Shown piece by piece: positions 16,580 through 23,668 of a stretch of DNA of 31,833 bases. Source of the stretch: Sphingobium sp. (GTDB taxonomy: Bacteria > Pseudomonadota > Alphaproteobacteria > Sphingomonadales > Sphingomonadaceae); contig NZ_QFOA01000037.1 in the NCBI RefSeq assembly GCF_003248505.1, forward strand, positions 1 to 31,833, given 5' to 3'. The notes under the pieces were generated by a model. It did not search any database and was not told the origin of the DNA. It was given only the letters and a program-made list of their open reading frames with translations. Every line of letters begins with the position of its first letter. Positions within the stretch are counted from its first letter, which is position 1. The position numbers were made by a program, and so were the translations under genes.

Positions 16580-16656
16580 GGCCCCGTAGCTCAGTTGGAT
16601 AGAGCATTCGCCTTCTAAGCGAATGGTCGCAGGTTCGAATCCTGCCGGGGTCGCCA
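16580..16656 (+). tRNA. tRNA-Arg (anticodon UCU)
   Basis: A 77-base cloverleaf with encoded CCA. The acceptor stem GGCCCCG pairs with CGGGGTC (one G-T pair). The D loop contains AGTTGGA. The anticodon stem TTCGC/GCGAA encloses the loop CTTCTAA, giving anticodon TCT, which reads AGA/AGG. The T arm has GTTCGAATC. These Arg codons are rare in GC-rich genomes. Confidence 0.97.
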
Positions 16657-16668
16657 GCCTGCCGCCTT

Positions 16669-17970
16669 TCACACCCGGGCGGGGGCCAGGCGGGGGCTGA
16701 GGATGTGCACGACGGCGAGCGCCAGCAGATAGGCGCTGGAGCAGAGCGCGAACAGGATTTCGTAGCTGCCGGTCGTGTCGAGGATATAGCCGGTGAAGAG
16801 CGCCATCCCCATGCCGCCCAGCGCACCCACGGTGCCGCCGATGCCGATGACCGACCCCACCGCCCCGCGCGGGAACATGTCGGAGGGAAGCGTGTAGAGA
16901 TTGGCCGAGAACGCCTGGTGCGCGGCGGTGGCAAGGCCGATGATCAGCACCGCGCCCCACACGCTGTCGATGCTTTGCGCAAACCAGATCGGCAGGACGA
17001 GGATCGCGCACAGCAGCATGGTGAGCTTGCGCGCCGCGTTGGGCGTGCGCCCGGCCTTGATGAGGCGCGAGGACATCCAGCCGCCGAACACCGAACCGCC
17101 GTCCGAGATGAGGTAGATGGCGGCGAGCGGCAGCCCGAAGGTCTTCAGATCCATGTCGTAGCGCTGGAAGAGGTAACCCGGCAGCCAGAACAGGAAGAAC
17201 CACCAGATCGGGTCGATCAGGAACTTGCCGAGCGCATAGGCCCAGGTTTCCCGGACCGTGAGCAGGCGGCTCCACCCGATCTTTTCGACCGGGTCCGCCG
17301 GGTCCTGCTGAATCCAGGCGAGTTCGGCGTCGGAAACGCGCTTGTGTTCGGACGGGTGGCGATAGATCGACCACCAGGCGATCAGCCAGAGGATGCCGAA
17401 AATGCCGGTGAGGAAGAAGGCCGCGCGCCACCCGAACCAGAGGACGAGCGCGGGAACGAGCAGCGGGGTGATGATCGCCCCCACGTTCGCGCCTGCATTG
17501 AACAGGCCGATGGCGTAGGCGCGCTCACGCTGCGGGAACCAGTCGGTAACCGCGCGGATGCCCGCCGGAAAATTGCCGCTTTCGCCGACGCCCAGGCCGA
17601 AGCGCGCGGCAGCGAAGCTGGCGACGCCGGTCGCAAAGCCATGCGCCATGTGGCCCACCGTCCAGACGAGAATGGCGATGGTATAGCCAAGCCGCGCGCC
17701 GACCACGTCGACGATGCGGCCAAAGCCGATATAGCCCACCGCATAGGCGACCTGAAACCAGAAGACGATGCTGGCGAAATCGCTTTCGGACCAGCCGAAT
17801 TCGGCGGCAAGCGTCGGCTTCAGCACGCCGATCATCTGCCGGTCGATATAGTTGACCGCCGTCGCTGCGAACAGCAGCGCCACGATCACCCAGCGATAGC
17901 GACCGCCTGCCGCGGCGCCGGCCGCGATGGCAGGCTGCTGCCGACCGGTTTCCGCAGGGACTTCAACCAT
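16669..17970 (-). CDS. MFS transporter, ExuT-like (hexuronate/anion:cation symporter family)
   Basis: A 433-residue major facilitator protein with 12 predicted membrane segments. The first, VIVALLFAATAVNYIDRQMIG, carries the NYxDR motif typical of the anion:cation symporter branch. RFGLGVGESGNFPAGIRAVTDWFP in the N-terminal half is also typical of this branch, which includes E. coli ExuT. The likely substrate is a hexuronate such as galacturonate or glucuronate, supported by the neighbouring altronate dehydratase and KduD-like genes. The ATG at 17970 has GGAGG nine bases upstream; a GTG two codons earlier is too close to that site. It follows the hydratase gene by 55 bases on the same strand, so both are probably transcribed from the promoter near 18863-18890. 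Confidence 0.88.
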   Translation of the reverse strand: MVEVPAETGRQQPAIAAGAAAGGRYRWVIVALLFAATAVNYIDRQMIGVLKPTLAAEFGWSESDFASIVFWFQVAYAVGYIGFGRIVDVVGARLGYTIAILVWTVGHMAHGFATGVASFAAARFGLGVGESGNFPAGIRAVTDWFPQRERAYAIGLFNAGANVGAIITPLLVPALVLWFGWRAAFFLTGIFGILWLIAWWSIYRHPSEHKRVSDAELAWIQQDPADPVEKIGWSRLLTVRETWAYALGKFLIDPIWWFFLFWLPGYLFQRYDMDLKTFGLPLAAIYLISDGGSVFGGWMSSRLIKAGRTPNAARKLTMLLCAILVLPIWFAQSIDSVWGAVLIIGLATAAHQAFSANLYTLPSDMFPRGAVGSVIGIGGTVGALGGMGMALFTGYILDTTGSYEILFALCSSAYLLALAVVHILSPRLAPARV

Positions 17971-18025
17971 CGTCACTCTCCTCCATGCGGCGGCCGGGTC
18001 TTGCCGGTCCGACCGGTCCGTGCCC

Positions 18026-18811
18026 TCAGCGGGGCGTTGCGGCGCTTATCCGGCAGGCGACTTCGCCATGCCCTTCGAAAATTGCACGGAAATGCTGGCC
18101 CACGCACACGGAGTGGACGCCGGTGATCGCACCGGTCGACACCCACAGACCGGCCGACACATCGATGCCGCGCGCAACGAGGTTCGACAGGAGGAAGCGC
18201 ACTGCGCCATAGGGTCCGTCGAGCATCGTGGCGGCGGTGGCGGCGCCGACTTCTTTACCGTCGATTTCGCTCCGCACCGGAACGGCGCACAGGTCGACCG
18301 CGCGCCAGTCCGGCAGGGGGACGCCCAGGACAAGACCGGCATTGTTGCCGAAGTCGGAGACGGTGACCGCCGGGCCATCGGCATTGATGCCGGGATAGGG
18401 GGAACTGGCGACCTCTATGCCGAGCCGCACATCGTCGAGGATCGCCTTCACGCCATCGTCGTCGGTCGGCACCGCACCGGAAAAGCCCGGCGCGACATGC
18501 AGCAGCCATTCCGCCTCGCCTGCGGCAAAACCGCCTTCGTAAACCGGCATGGCAGGGCCGTGCCCATCCGCCGCATCGACGAAGCTGTCGGCGAACATCG
18601 GCCCGGCAAGGCGGTCCGAACCCATTTCCCGGTCGAGCGGCGCGTTGATCCGCCCCACTTTCCAGCCCGCAGCCTGCCGACCGTCGAGAGCCAGTGCGCG
18701 ATCCTGAATGGCATAGGCGTCGGCCAGCGTCCGGGGCCGTTCGCCCGGATATACGGCAATGGCACGCGCCTCACGCCGAGCGCAGACGAAAGCCGACGCC
18801 ACCTGTTCCAC
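18026..18811 (-). CDS. 2-keto-4-pentenoate hydratase / fumarylacetoacetate hydrolase-fold protein
   Basis: A 261-residue protein of the FAH/MhpD fold. It shows AYAIQDRALAL near the N-terminus, GWKVGRINAP, and the acidic cluster GEAEWLLHV followed by RLGIEVASSPYP that binds Mg2+. The middle contains FGNNAGLVLG, where the family has a substrate loop. The start is a judgement. An ATG at 18883 exists, but the operator and the -10 of the only visible promoter lie over and downstream of it, so translation must begin later; GTG 18811 gives the usual family N-terminus. Gene context suggests a step on 2-keto-3-deoxy sugar acids, but the exact reaction is not readable from sequence. It is co-directional with the ExuT-like transporter. 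Confidence 0.8.
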   Translation of the reverse strand: MEQVASAFVCARREARAIAVYPGERPRTLADAYAIQDRALALDGRQAAGWKVGRINAPLDREMGSDRLAGPMFADSFVDAADGHGPAMPVYEGGFAAGEAEWLLHVAPGFSGAVPTDDDGVKAILDDVRLGIEVASSPYPGINADGPAVTVSDFGNNAGLVLGVPLPDWRAVDLCAVPVRSEIDGKEVGAATAATMLDGPYGAVRFLLSNLVARGIDVSAGLWVSTGAITGVHSVCVGQHFRAIFEGHGEVACRISAATPR

Positions 18812-18862
18812 ATTATTACCCAAATTCGTTCCCGCCTCTTGTCGTAAACCGTTCCGCCATTG

Positions 18863-18890
18863 CGTATAGGAAACCGGTGTCATTCGCAAG
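18863..18890 (-). promoter_or_regulatory. Promoter and LacI-type operator before the hydratase/exuT-like genes
   Basis: Read on the minus strand: CTTGCG (-35-like, 18890-18885), 16 bases, TATACG (-10-like, 18868-18863). The operator TGACACCGGTTTCCT (18882-18868) fills the spacer. It differs from the two other copies at two of 15 positions. A repressor there would block RNA polymerase directly. Confidence 0.65.
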
Positions 18891-18915
18891 CATGCGCGGC
18901 TTTCCGGGTTTCGTC

Positions 18916-20439
18916 TCAGAGCGTGACGCCCTTCTTCCAGATGGCGATGGCGCGTTGCCCATGGCGTTCCGCGGCAGTCCGCTCCCCGCTTGCGATGGCG
19001 AGCAGGCGGTCGAGGAAGGCGGCATCCGCCGCCCCCGCCCCTTCGTCCAGCACGCGCGATGCGTCGAAGTCGATCCAGTGCGGCTTGGCCCGCGCCAGAT
19101 CGCGGTTGGACGCGACCTTGACCGTCGGCGAGGGAAAGCCGAGCGGAGTGCCGCGCCCGGTGGTGAACAGCAAGAGCGTCGCGCCCGCCGCCGTCAGCGC
19201 GGTGGAGGATACGGCATCGTTCCCCGGCGCTTCGAGCAGCGCGAGGCCGGGGGCGTGCGCCCGGTCGCCATAGCCGATGACCGAGGCGAGCGGCGCGGTC
19301 CCCGCTTTCTGCACCGCGCCCGCCGATTTTTCCTCCAGCGTTGTGATGCCGCCCGCGATGTTGCCGGGAGAGGGATTTTCCGACACGGGCAGGCCCTGGT
19401 CGAGATAATAGCGCTTGAAACGGTTCACCAGCGCGGCGGCGGCGTCGAACGTCGCTGGATCCACCGCGCGCTCGAACAGCCCCTGCTCCGCGCCGAAGAT
19501 TTCGGGAATTTCGGTGAGAATCGGGATGCCGCCCGCTGCCGCCAGCCTTTCGCTGAACCGTCCGAGCAGCGGATTGGCGGTGAGGCCCGAAAAGCCATCC
19601 GACCCACCGCATTTGAGACCGACCGTCAGGGCCGACAGAGGCAGCGCCTCCCGATCCGCACGGGCGGCGTCCGCGACCAGTTCGTCGACCAGAACGGCGG
19701 CCTCCGCCATCTCGTCGCCCGCCGACTGGGAAGACAGCGTGCGCACCTTCGCCCGGTCGGGGGCCGGAATGGCGTCGAGGAGCGCGCCGAGCTGGTTCGA
19801 TTCGCAGCCCAGGCCCAGCAGCAGCACGCCCGCCGCGTTGGGATGGGCCGCCAGCCCCGCCAGCAATGCGCGCGTGCCGCCCAGATCGTCGCCCAGTTGC
19901 GAACAGCCATGGGGATGCGGCAGCGCCAGGATGCCGTCGATGCGCCCGGCGGCGATCGGCGCGGCATGGCGCGTTTCGGCGGCGCGGGCGATCTGTTCCG
20001 CAGTGATCGCGACGCAACCGACGGTCGGGATGATCCATATCTCGTTGCGCGTTCCCGCCCGCCCATCGGCCCGACGGTAGCCGCGCCAGGTCGGTGTCGC
20101 TCCTCCTTGCCCGGCTGCCGCCGCCGCAGGAGTCGCAGCGGGCGCATAGCGGACCTCCCCCTCCAGCGCGGTGGCGAGATTATGGGTGTGGATATGCTCG
20201 CCCGGCGCAATCGACGCCGTTGCGCGACCGATGGGCAGGCCGAACTTCACCACCGCTTCCCCCGCCGCGCAGGGACGCAGGGCAAATTTATGCCCCTTGG
20301 GAATGGCGTGGACCAGCCGCGTCTCCTGCCCGCCCGCGCGCACGATTTCCCCCGCTTCCAGCGGGCGGAGCGCGACCGCCACGCCGTCGCGTTCATGGAC
20401 CTTGAGCGCGTCGGGAACGGACAATGCGGCAGTCGTCAT
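18916..20439 (-). CDS. uxaA: Altronate dehydratase, UxaA family
   Basis: A 507-residue iron-dependent dehydratase converting D-altronate to 2-keto-3-deoxygluconate, or a close sugar-acid homologue. The small N-terminal SAF-like domain (about 10-95) has HAIPKGHKFAL, VVKFGLPIGRA and HIHTHNL. The large domain begins at RGYRRADGRAGTRNE and carries TVGC, HGCSQLGDD, GLGCESNQ and LKCGGSDGFSG, with the cysteines expected to hold iron. Fusion of both domains is normal for UxaA. The ATG at 20439 (MTTAALSV) is chosen; upstream in-frame codons overlap the promoter. It is transcribed away from the LacI-type gene, with the operator at 20483-20497 between them. UxaB and UxaC, the preceding steps, are not in this window. 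Confidence 0.92.
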   Translation of the reverse strand: MTTAALSVPDALKVHERDGVAVALRPLEAGEIVRAGGQETRLVHAIPKGHKFALRPCAAGEAVVKFGLPIGRATASIAPGEHIHTHNLATALEGEVRYAPAATPAAAAAGQGGATPTWRGYRRADGRAGTRNEIWIIPTVGCVAITAEQIARAAETRHAAPIAAGRIDGILALPHPHGCSQLGDDLGGTRALLAGLAAHPNAAGVLLLGLGCESNQLGALLDAIPAPDRAKVRTLSSQSAGDEMAEAAVLVDELVADAARADREALPLSALTVGLKCGGSDGFSGLTANPLLGRFSERLAAAGGIPILTEIPEIFGAEQGLFERAVDPATFDAAAALVNRFKRYYLDQGLPVSENPSPGNIAGGITTLEEKSAGAVQKAGTAPLASVIGYGDRAHAPGLALLEAPGNDAVSSTALTAAGATLLLFTTGRGTPLGFPSPTVKVASNRDLARAKPHWIDFDASRVLDEGAGAADAAFLDRLLAIASGERTAAERHGQRAIAIWKKGVTL

Positions 20440-20470
20440 GGGCCTCAATCGAGCAATCGGAGATACCGAC

Positions 20471-20498
20471 CGTCTAGCAATGTGGTAACCGGTGTCAA
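20471..20498 (-). promoter_or_regulatory. Promoter and LacI-type operator between uxaA and the regulator gene
   Basis: On the minus strand a perfect -35, TTGACA (20498-20493), is followed after 16 bases by TAGACG (20476-20471). The operator TGACACCGGTTACCA (20497-20483) starts inside the -35. It can repress uxaA. Because the regulator gene starts 88 bases to the right on the other strand, it may also be autoregulatory. Confidence 0.68.
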
Positions 20499-20584
20499 CG
20501 GCATCCATTGCCAGAAGCGTCCATGTCGGCCTAGGAGATCGGGCGGCGCGGCTTCGCCGTGCGGGCAAGGGGCATGGAAGCAGC

Positions 20585-21601
20585 GTGACGAAGGCAACCG
20601 ACAGCAAGCCGACCATCAACGATGTCGCCCGCCTCGCCGGGGTCTCCAAAAAGACGGTGAGCCGCGTCATCAACCGGTCCCCCCTGCTGAACCAGGCGAC
20701 GCGGGAAAAGGTGGAGGCGGTGATCGCGGACCTGGGCTATGTCCCCAATCCGCAGGCGCGCGCGCTGGCGCTGCGGCGCAATTTCCTGATCGGCCTGATC
20801 CACGACAATCCCAATGCGCAGATGGTTCTGGGCGTACAGGAAGGCATATTGTCTGCGATCCGCGACACCGAATTCGCGCTGGTGGTGCGCCCGGTCGACC
20901 GCCATTCGCCCGCCATGCTCGACGATGTGCGCGCCTTTCTGGTGCAGCAGCGGCTGTTCGGCGTCATGCTGTTGCCGCCGATCTCCGAGAATGATGCGCT
21001 GGCACAGCTGTGCGACGAACTGGGGGTCAGCTGGGTGCGGATGGGGTCCGCGCGGCTGGACGCGGACGAGCATATGGTCGCATCCAACGACCGGGAAGCG
21101 GTGGCGAATGCCATGGCCTACCTGATCGCGCGGGGCCATCGGCGCATCGGCTTCGTCGCGGGGCCGGAGGGTTTCCGGTCCGCCGCCGAGCGCGAGGCGG
21201 GCTATCGCGACGCGCTGGAACAGGCAGGGATCGCCATCGATCCCGCGATCATGGCGAAGGGCAGCTACCGCTTCGAAACGGGCATAGAGGCGGGCCGCGC
21301 CCTGCTGGCCGTCGACCCGCGCCCGAGCGCGATCTTTTCGAGCAACGATGAAATGGCGGCCGGCGTGCTCCATGCCGCGCGGGCGCTGGACATCGCGGTG
21401 CCCGAAGAGCTTTCGATCGTGGGATTCGACGATACCGCCATCGCCGCGCACATCTGGCCGCCTCTCACCACCGTGCGCTGGCCGATCAAGGCGATGGCGA
21501 GAGCGGCGGCGATCAAGCTGATCGATCCGGCGGACGCCCCGCGCCAGCCATCCCACTTCCTGTCCGACCTCATCGAACGCAGTTCGGTCGCCCCGGCCTG
21601 A
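20585..21601 (+). CDS. LacI-family transcriptional regulator of the hexuronate locus
   Basis: A 338-residue repressor. The helix-turn-helix PTINDVARLAGVSKKTVSRVIN (residues 9-30) and hinge helix YVPNPQARALALRR are followed by a periplasmic-binding-protein-like sugar domain (about 60-338) with GFVAGPEGFRSAAEREAGY and SIVGFDDTAIAAHIWPPLTTV. The start is GTG 20585 with GGAAG upstream. It sits between uxaA (divergent) and the isomerase/dehydrogenase pair (downstream, same strand), and copies of one operator precede all three transcription units. The effector is most likely a uronate breakdown intermediate such as 2-keto-3-deoxygluconate; this is inference. Confidence 0.92.
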   Translation: MTKATDSKPTINDVARLAGVSKKTVSRVINRSPLLNQATREKVEAVIADLGYVPNPQARALALRRNFLIGLIHDNPNAQMVLGVQEGILSAIRDTEFALVVRPVDRHSPAMLDDVRAFLVQQRLFGVMLLPPISENDALAQLCDELGVSWVRMGSARLDADEHMVASNDREAVANAMAYLIARGHRRIGFVAGPEGFRSAAEREAGYRDALEQAGIAIDPAIMAKGSYRFETGIEAGRALLAVDPRPSAIFSSNDEMAAGVLHAARALDIAVPEELSIVGFDDTAIAAHIWPPLTTVRWPIKAMARAAAIKLIDPADAPRQPSHFLSDLIERSSVAPA

Positions 21602-21632
21602 CACGCCTTAAGCGGATCGAGCGACAAACGTC

Positions 21633-21661
21633 TTGCGCGCCCTCATGACACCGGTTACCAT
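21633..21661 (+). promoter_or_regulatory. Promoter and LacI-type operator before the isomerase-kduD operon
   Basis: TTGCGC (-35-like, 21633-21638), a spacer of exactly 17 bases, and TACCAT (-10-like, 21656-21661). The operator TGACACCGGTTACCA (21646-21660) covers the spacer and most of the -10. It is identical over 15 bases to the copy between uxaA and the regulator. The isomerase start is 60 bases downstream. Confidence 0.68.
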
Positions 21662-21720
21662 GATCGCCAATCCAGCCATCAGCAGCGCTCCGCCCGCAGG
21701 CGAAGCCGAGAGGACCAGCC

Positions 21721-22359
21721 ATGAAGATCGCGCTCATCACCGAAAACAGCCAGGCCGCCAAGAACGGCGTCATCCACGAGGCGCTGACCGGCGTGGCGGA
21801 GCCGCTGGGCCATCAGGTGTTCAACTATGGCATGTACGGTGCGGAGGACGCGGCATCGCTGACCTATGTCATGAACGGCCTTTTGACCGGCATCCTGCTC
21901 AATAGCGGCGCGGCGGATTTCGTCGTCACCGGATGCGGCACCGGCATGGGATCGATGCTGGCGTGCAACGCGATGCCGGGCGTGTTCTGCGGCCTCGTCA
22001 TCGACCCGACCGACGCGTTCCTCTTCGGCCAGATCAACGATGGCAACGCGATTTCCATGCCCTATGCCAAGGGCTTCGGATGGGCCGCCGAACTTAACCT
22101 GCGCGATGTCTACGCCAAGCTGTTCGACGGGGAGCGCGGCCTTGGCTATCCCAAGGAACGCGCAGAGATCATGCGCACCAATCGCGGTATCCTGAAGGAC
22201 CTGAAGGCCGCGACCTGCAAGGATATGGCGACCGTGCTGCAAAGCGTGGATCAGGACCTGCTCAAGGCCGCCGTCGCGGGGGAACGGTTCAAGGACTATT
22301 TCTACGCCCATGCGACGGACGAGGCCATCGTCGCGCACATGCGCACGATTACGGGCTGA
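21721..22359 (+). CDS. RpiB/LacA/LacB-family isomerase, probable 5-keto-4-deoxyuronate isomerase
   Basis: A 212-residue protein with the RpiB fold at its N-terminus (MKIALITENSQAAKNG) and the active-site segment VTGCGTGMGS, in which Cys72 matches the catalytic Cys of RpiB. It is about 60 residues longer than ordinary RpiB, with a helical C-terminal extension (about 150-212). RpiB-family enzymes longer than RpiB are known to isomerise 4-deoxy-L-threo-5-hexosulose uronate (the DhuI type), replacing KduI. Being directly upstream of a KduD-like dehydrogenase supports that role over ribose-5-phosphate isomerase. The start has GAGAGGACC upstream. It is expressed from the operator-controlled promoter at 21633-21661. 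Confidence 0.82.
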   Translation: MKIALITENSQAAKNGVIHEALTGVAEPLGHQVFNYGMYGAEDAASLTYVMNGLLTGILLNSGAADFVVTGCGTGMGSMLACNAMPGVFCGLVIDPTDAFLFGQINDGNAISMPYAKGFGWAAELNLRDVYAKLFDGERGLGYPKERAEIMRTNRGILKDLKAATCKDMATVLQSVDQDLLKAAVAGERFKDYFYAHATDEAIVAHMRTITG

Positions 22360-22425
22360 CCGCTCGCCCGGGCAGGACGCGAAGGCCGCCGTCCGCGCGG
22401 CCCGCCAGACAGGCAGAGGATGACG

Positions 22426-23199
22426 ATGACCAGCAAACCCTTCGATCTTTCCGGCCGCGTCGCGGTCGTCACCGGGGCGAATACCGGCATCGGCCAGGGG
22501 ATTGCGGTCGCGCTGGCGCAGGCCGGTGCCGACATCGCGGCGGTGGGGCGCACCCCCGCGATCGAAACCGCGGCGCTCGTTCGCGCGATGGGGCGCAGGT
22601 GCGAACTGGTCGAGGCCGACCTGTCGACCATCGCGCCGGTGCGCGACGTGGTGGATCGGGTCGTCGGCACGCTCGGCGGGATCGACATCCTCGTCAACAA
22701 TGCGGGCATTATCCGCCGCGCCGATTCGGTCGACTTCACCGAAGCCGACTGGGACGCGGTCGTCGACACCAACCTCAAGTCCGTGTTCTTCCTCTGCCAG
22801 GCGGCGGGGCGGCACATGATCGCACGGCGGGAAGCGGGTGGGCCGCGCGGCAAGATCGTCAACATCGCCTCGATGCTGAGCTTTCAGGGGGGCATCCGCG
22901 TGCCGAGCTATACCGCAAGCAAGAGCGGCGTTGCGGGGCTCACCAAGCTGCTCGCCTGCGAATGGGCGGCCAACGGCGTCAATGTGAACGCCATCGCGCC
23001 GGGCTATATCGCGACCGACAACACCGCCGCGCTCCAGGCGGACGAGACGCGCAATCGCCAGATCGTGGAGCGTATCCCCGAGGGGCGCTGGGGCGATCCG
23101 GCCGACATCGGCGGGGCCGCCGTGTTCCTTTCCAGCAGCGCTGCCGACTATGTGCAGGGGCATGTGCTCGCCGTCGACGGGGGCTGGCTGGCCCGCTGA
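22426..23199 (+). CDS. kduD: SDR dehydrogenase, KduD-like (2-keto-3-deoxygluconate forming)
   Basis: A 257-residue short-chain dehydrogenase. It has the cofactor loop TGANTGIG (16-23), NNAG (91-94), and catalytic Ser149, Tyr162 and Lys166 in SYTASKSG. The sequence NNAGIIRRADSVDFTEADWDAVVDTNLKSVFFLCQA is characteristic of KduD, which reduces 2,5-diketo-3-deoxygluconate to 2-keto-3-deoxygluconate. The ATG at 22426 is preferred because AGAGG lies six bases before it; the ATG at 22420 overlaps that site. It is the second gene of the operon after the isomerase, about 65 bases later. Next to it are remnants of what may have been a third gene. Confidence 0.87.
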   Translation: MTSKPFDLSGRVAVVTGANTGIGQGIAVALAQAGADIAAVGRTPAIETAALVRAMGRRCELVEADLSTIAPVRDVVDRVVGTLGGIDILVNNAGIIRRADSVDFTEADWDAVVDTNLKSVFFLCQAAGRHMIARREAGGPRGKIVNIASMLSFQGGIRVPSYTASKSGVAGLTKLLACEWAANGVNVNAIAPGYIATDNTAALQADETRNRQIVERIPEGRWGDPADIGGAAVFLSSSAADYVQGHVLAVDGGWLAR

Positions 23200-23207
23200 T
23201 CCCGCCA

Positions 23208-23365
23208 TGCGCGGCGCACACCCGGCGCGGCCTGATCGGCGCGGCGGCCCTGCTGGCGACGCCCGCGATCACGGCTTCCCGATGCTGCGGCCCGGCCTTT
23301 ACGCGGCGGGGCCAGACGGGGCGGCGTTCAGCGATTTCCGGTACGAGGCGCTCGACGACTGGGGC
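23208..23365 (+). pseudogene. Possible deletion remnant of a secreted enzyme gene
   Basis: Directly after kduD one frame reads AAHTRRGLIGAAALLATPAITA (about 23211-23276) without a start codon. This looks like a Tat signal peptide. From about 23273 the frame shifts and reads MLRPGLYAAGPDGAAF followed by SDFRYEALDDW, which resembles the end of a secreted carbohydrate-active enzyme with a C-terminal beta-sandwich. Together they make only about 50 residues, as if the middle of a gene had been lost. A pectin- or uronate-releasing enzyme would fit this place. In GC-rich DNA such readings can arise by chance, so this stays tentative. Confidence 0.3.
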
Positions 23366-23568
23366 CCGCGCGCCGCGAGCCCGGCGACCGGACTCATCGC
23401 CTCGCCCGCCCGGTCGAGCAACGCTTCCTCCAGCAACAGGGCGCGATTGGCATATTGCTGAGCCATTTCCCAATGCAGCCGCGCGGCCAGCGGGTCGGAG
23501 AGGGCCTGCGCCGTCTTCAGTTCCTGCTGCGCGCGCCGACGGTAATAGACGACGTCATCCTCGTGCAT
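23299..23568 (-). CDS. Small soluble protein of unknown function
   Basis: An 89-residue protein. Residues 1-50 (MHEDDVVYYRRRAQQELKTA...HWEMAQQYANRALLLEE) form a charged helical hairpin like the many short sphingomonad proteins that start with EDDxxYYRRRA; no function is assigned to them that I know of. The ATG at 23568 has GGAGA nine bases upstream. The last 20 or so residues (SSSASYRKSLNAAPSGPAA) are low-complexity and lie antisense to the possible enzyme remnant, so the C-terminus may be an accidental extension. No signal peptide or membrane segment. It is upstream of nothing on its strand and follows the transaldolase gene by about 100 bases. Confidence 0.7.
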   Translation of the reverse strand: MHEDDVVYYRRRAQQELKTAQALSDPLAARLHWEMAQQYANRALLLEEALLDRAGEAMSPVAGLAARGPQSSSASYRKSLNAAPSGPAA

Positions 23569-23668
23569 CGTTTGTCTCCAGTCTGTCCCGTCCTCATGCG
23601 CCCGGATGCCGGACGGCTCCATAAACTGGATCAAGGACGGAGACGGACGAAGATGACCGTAACGCCCC

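Noticed and set aside
18026..20038. Apparent 670-residue fusion reaching from the hydratase into uxaA
   Set aside because: Only the last 261 or so residues resemble a protein family; the front part is another frame of uxaA.
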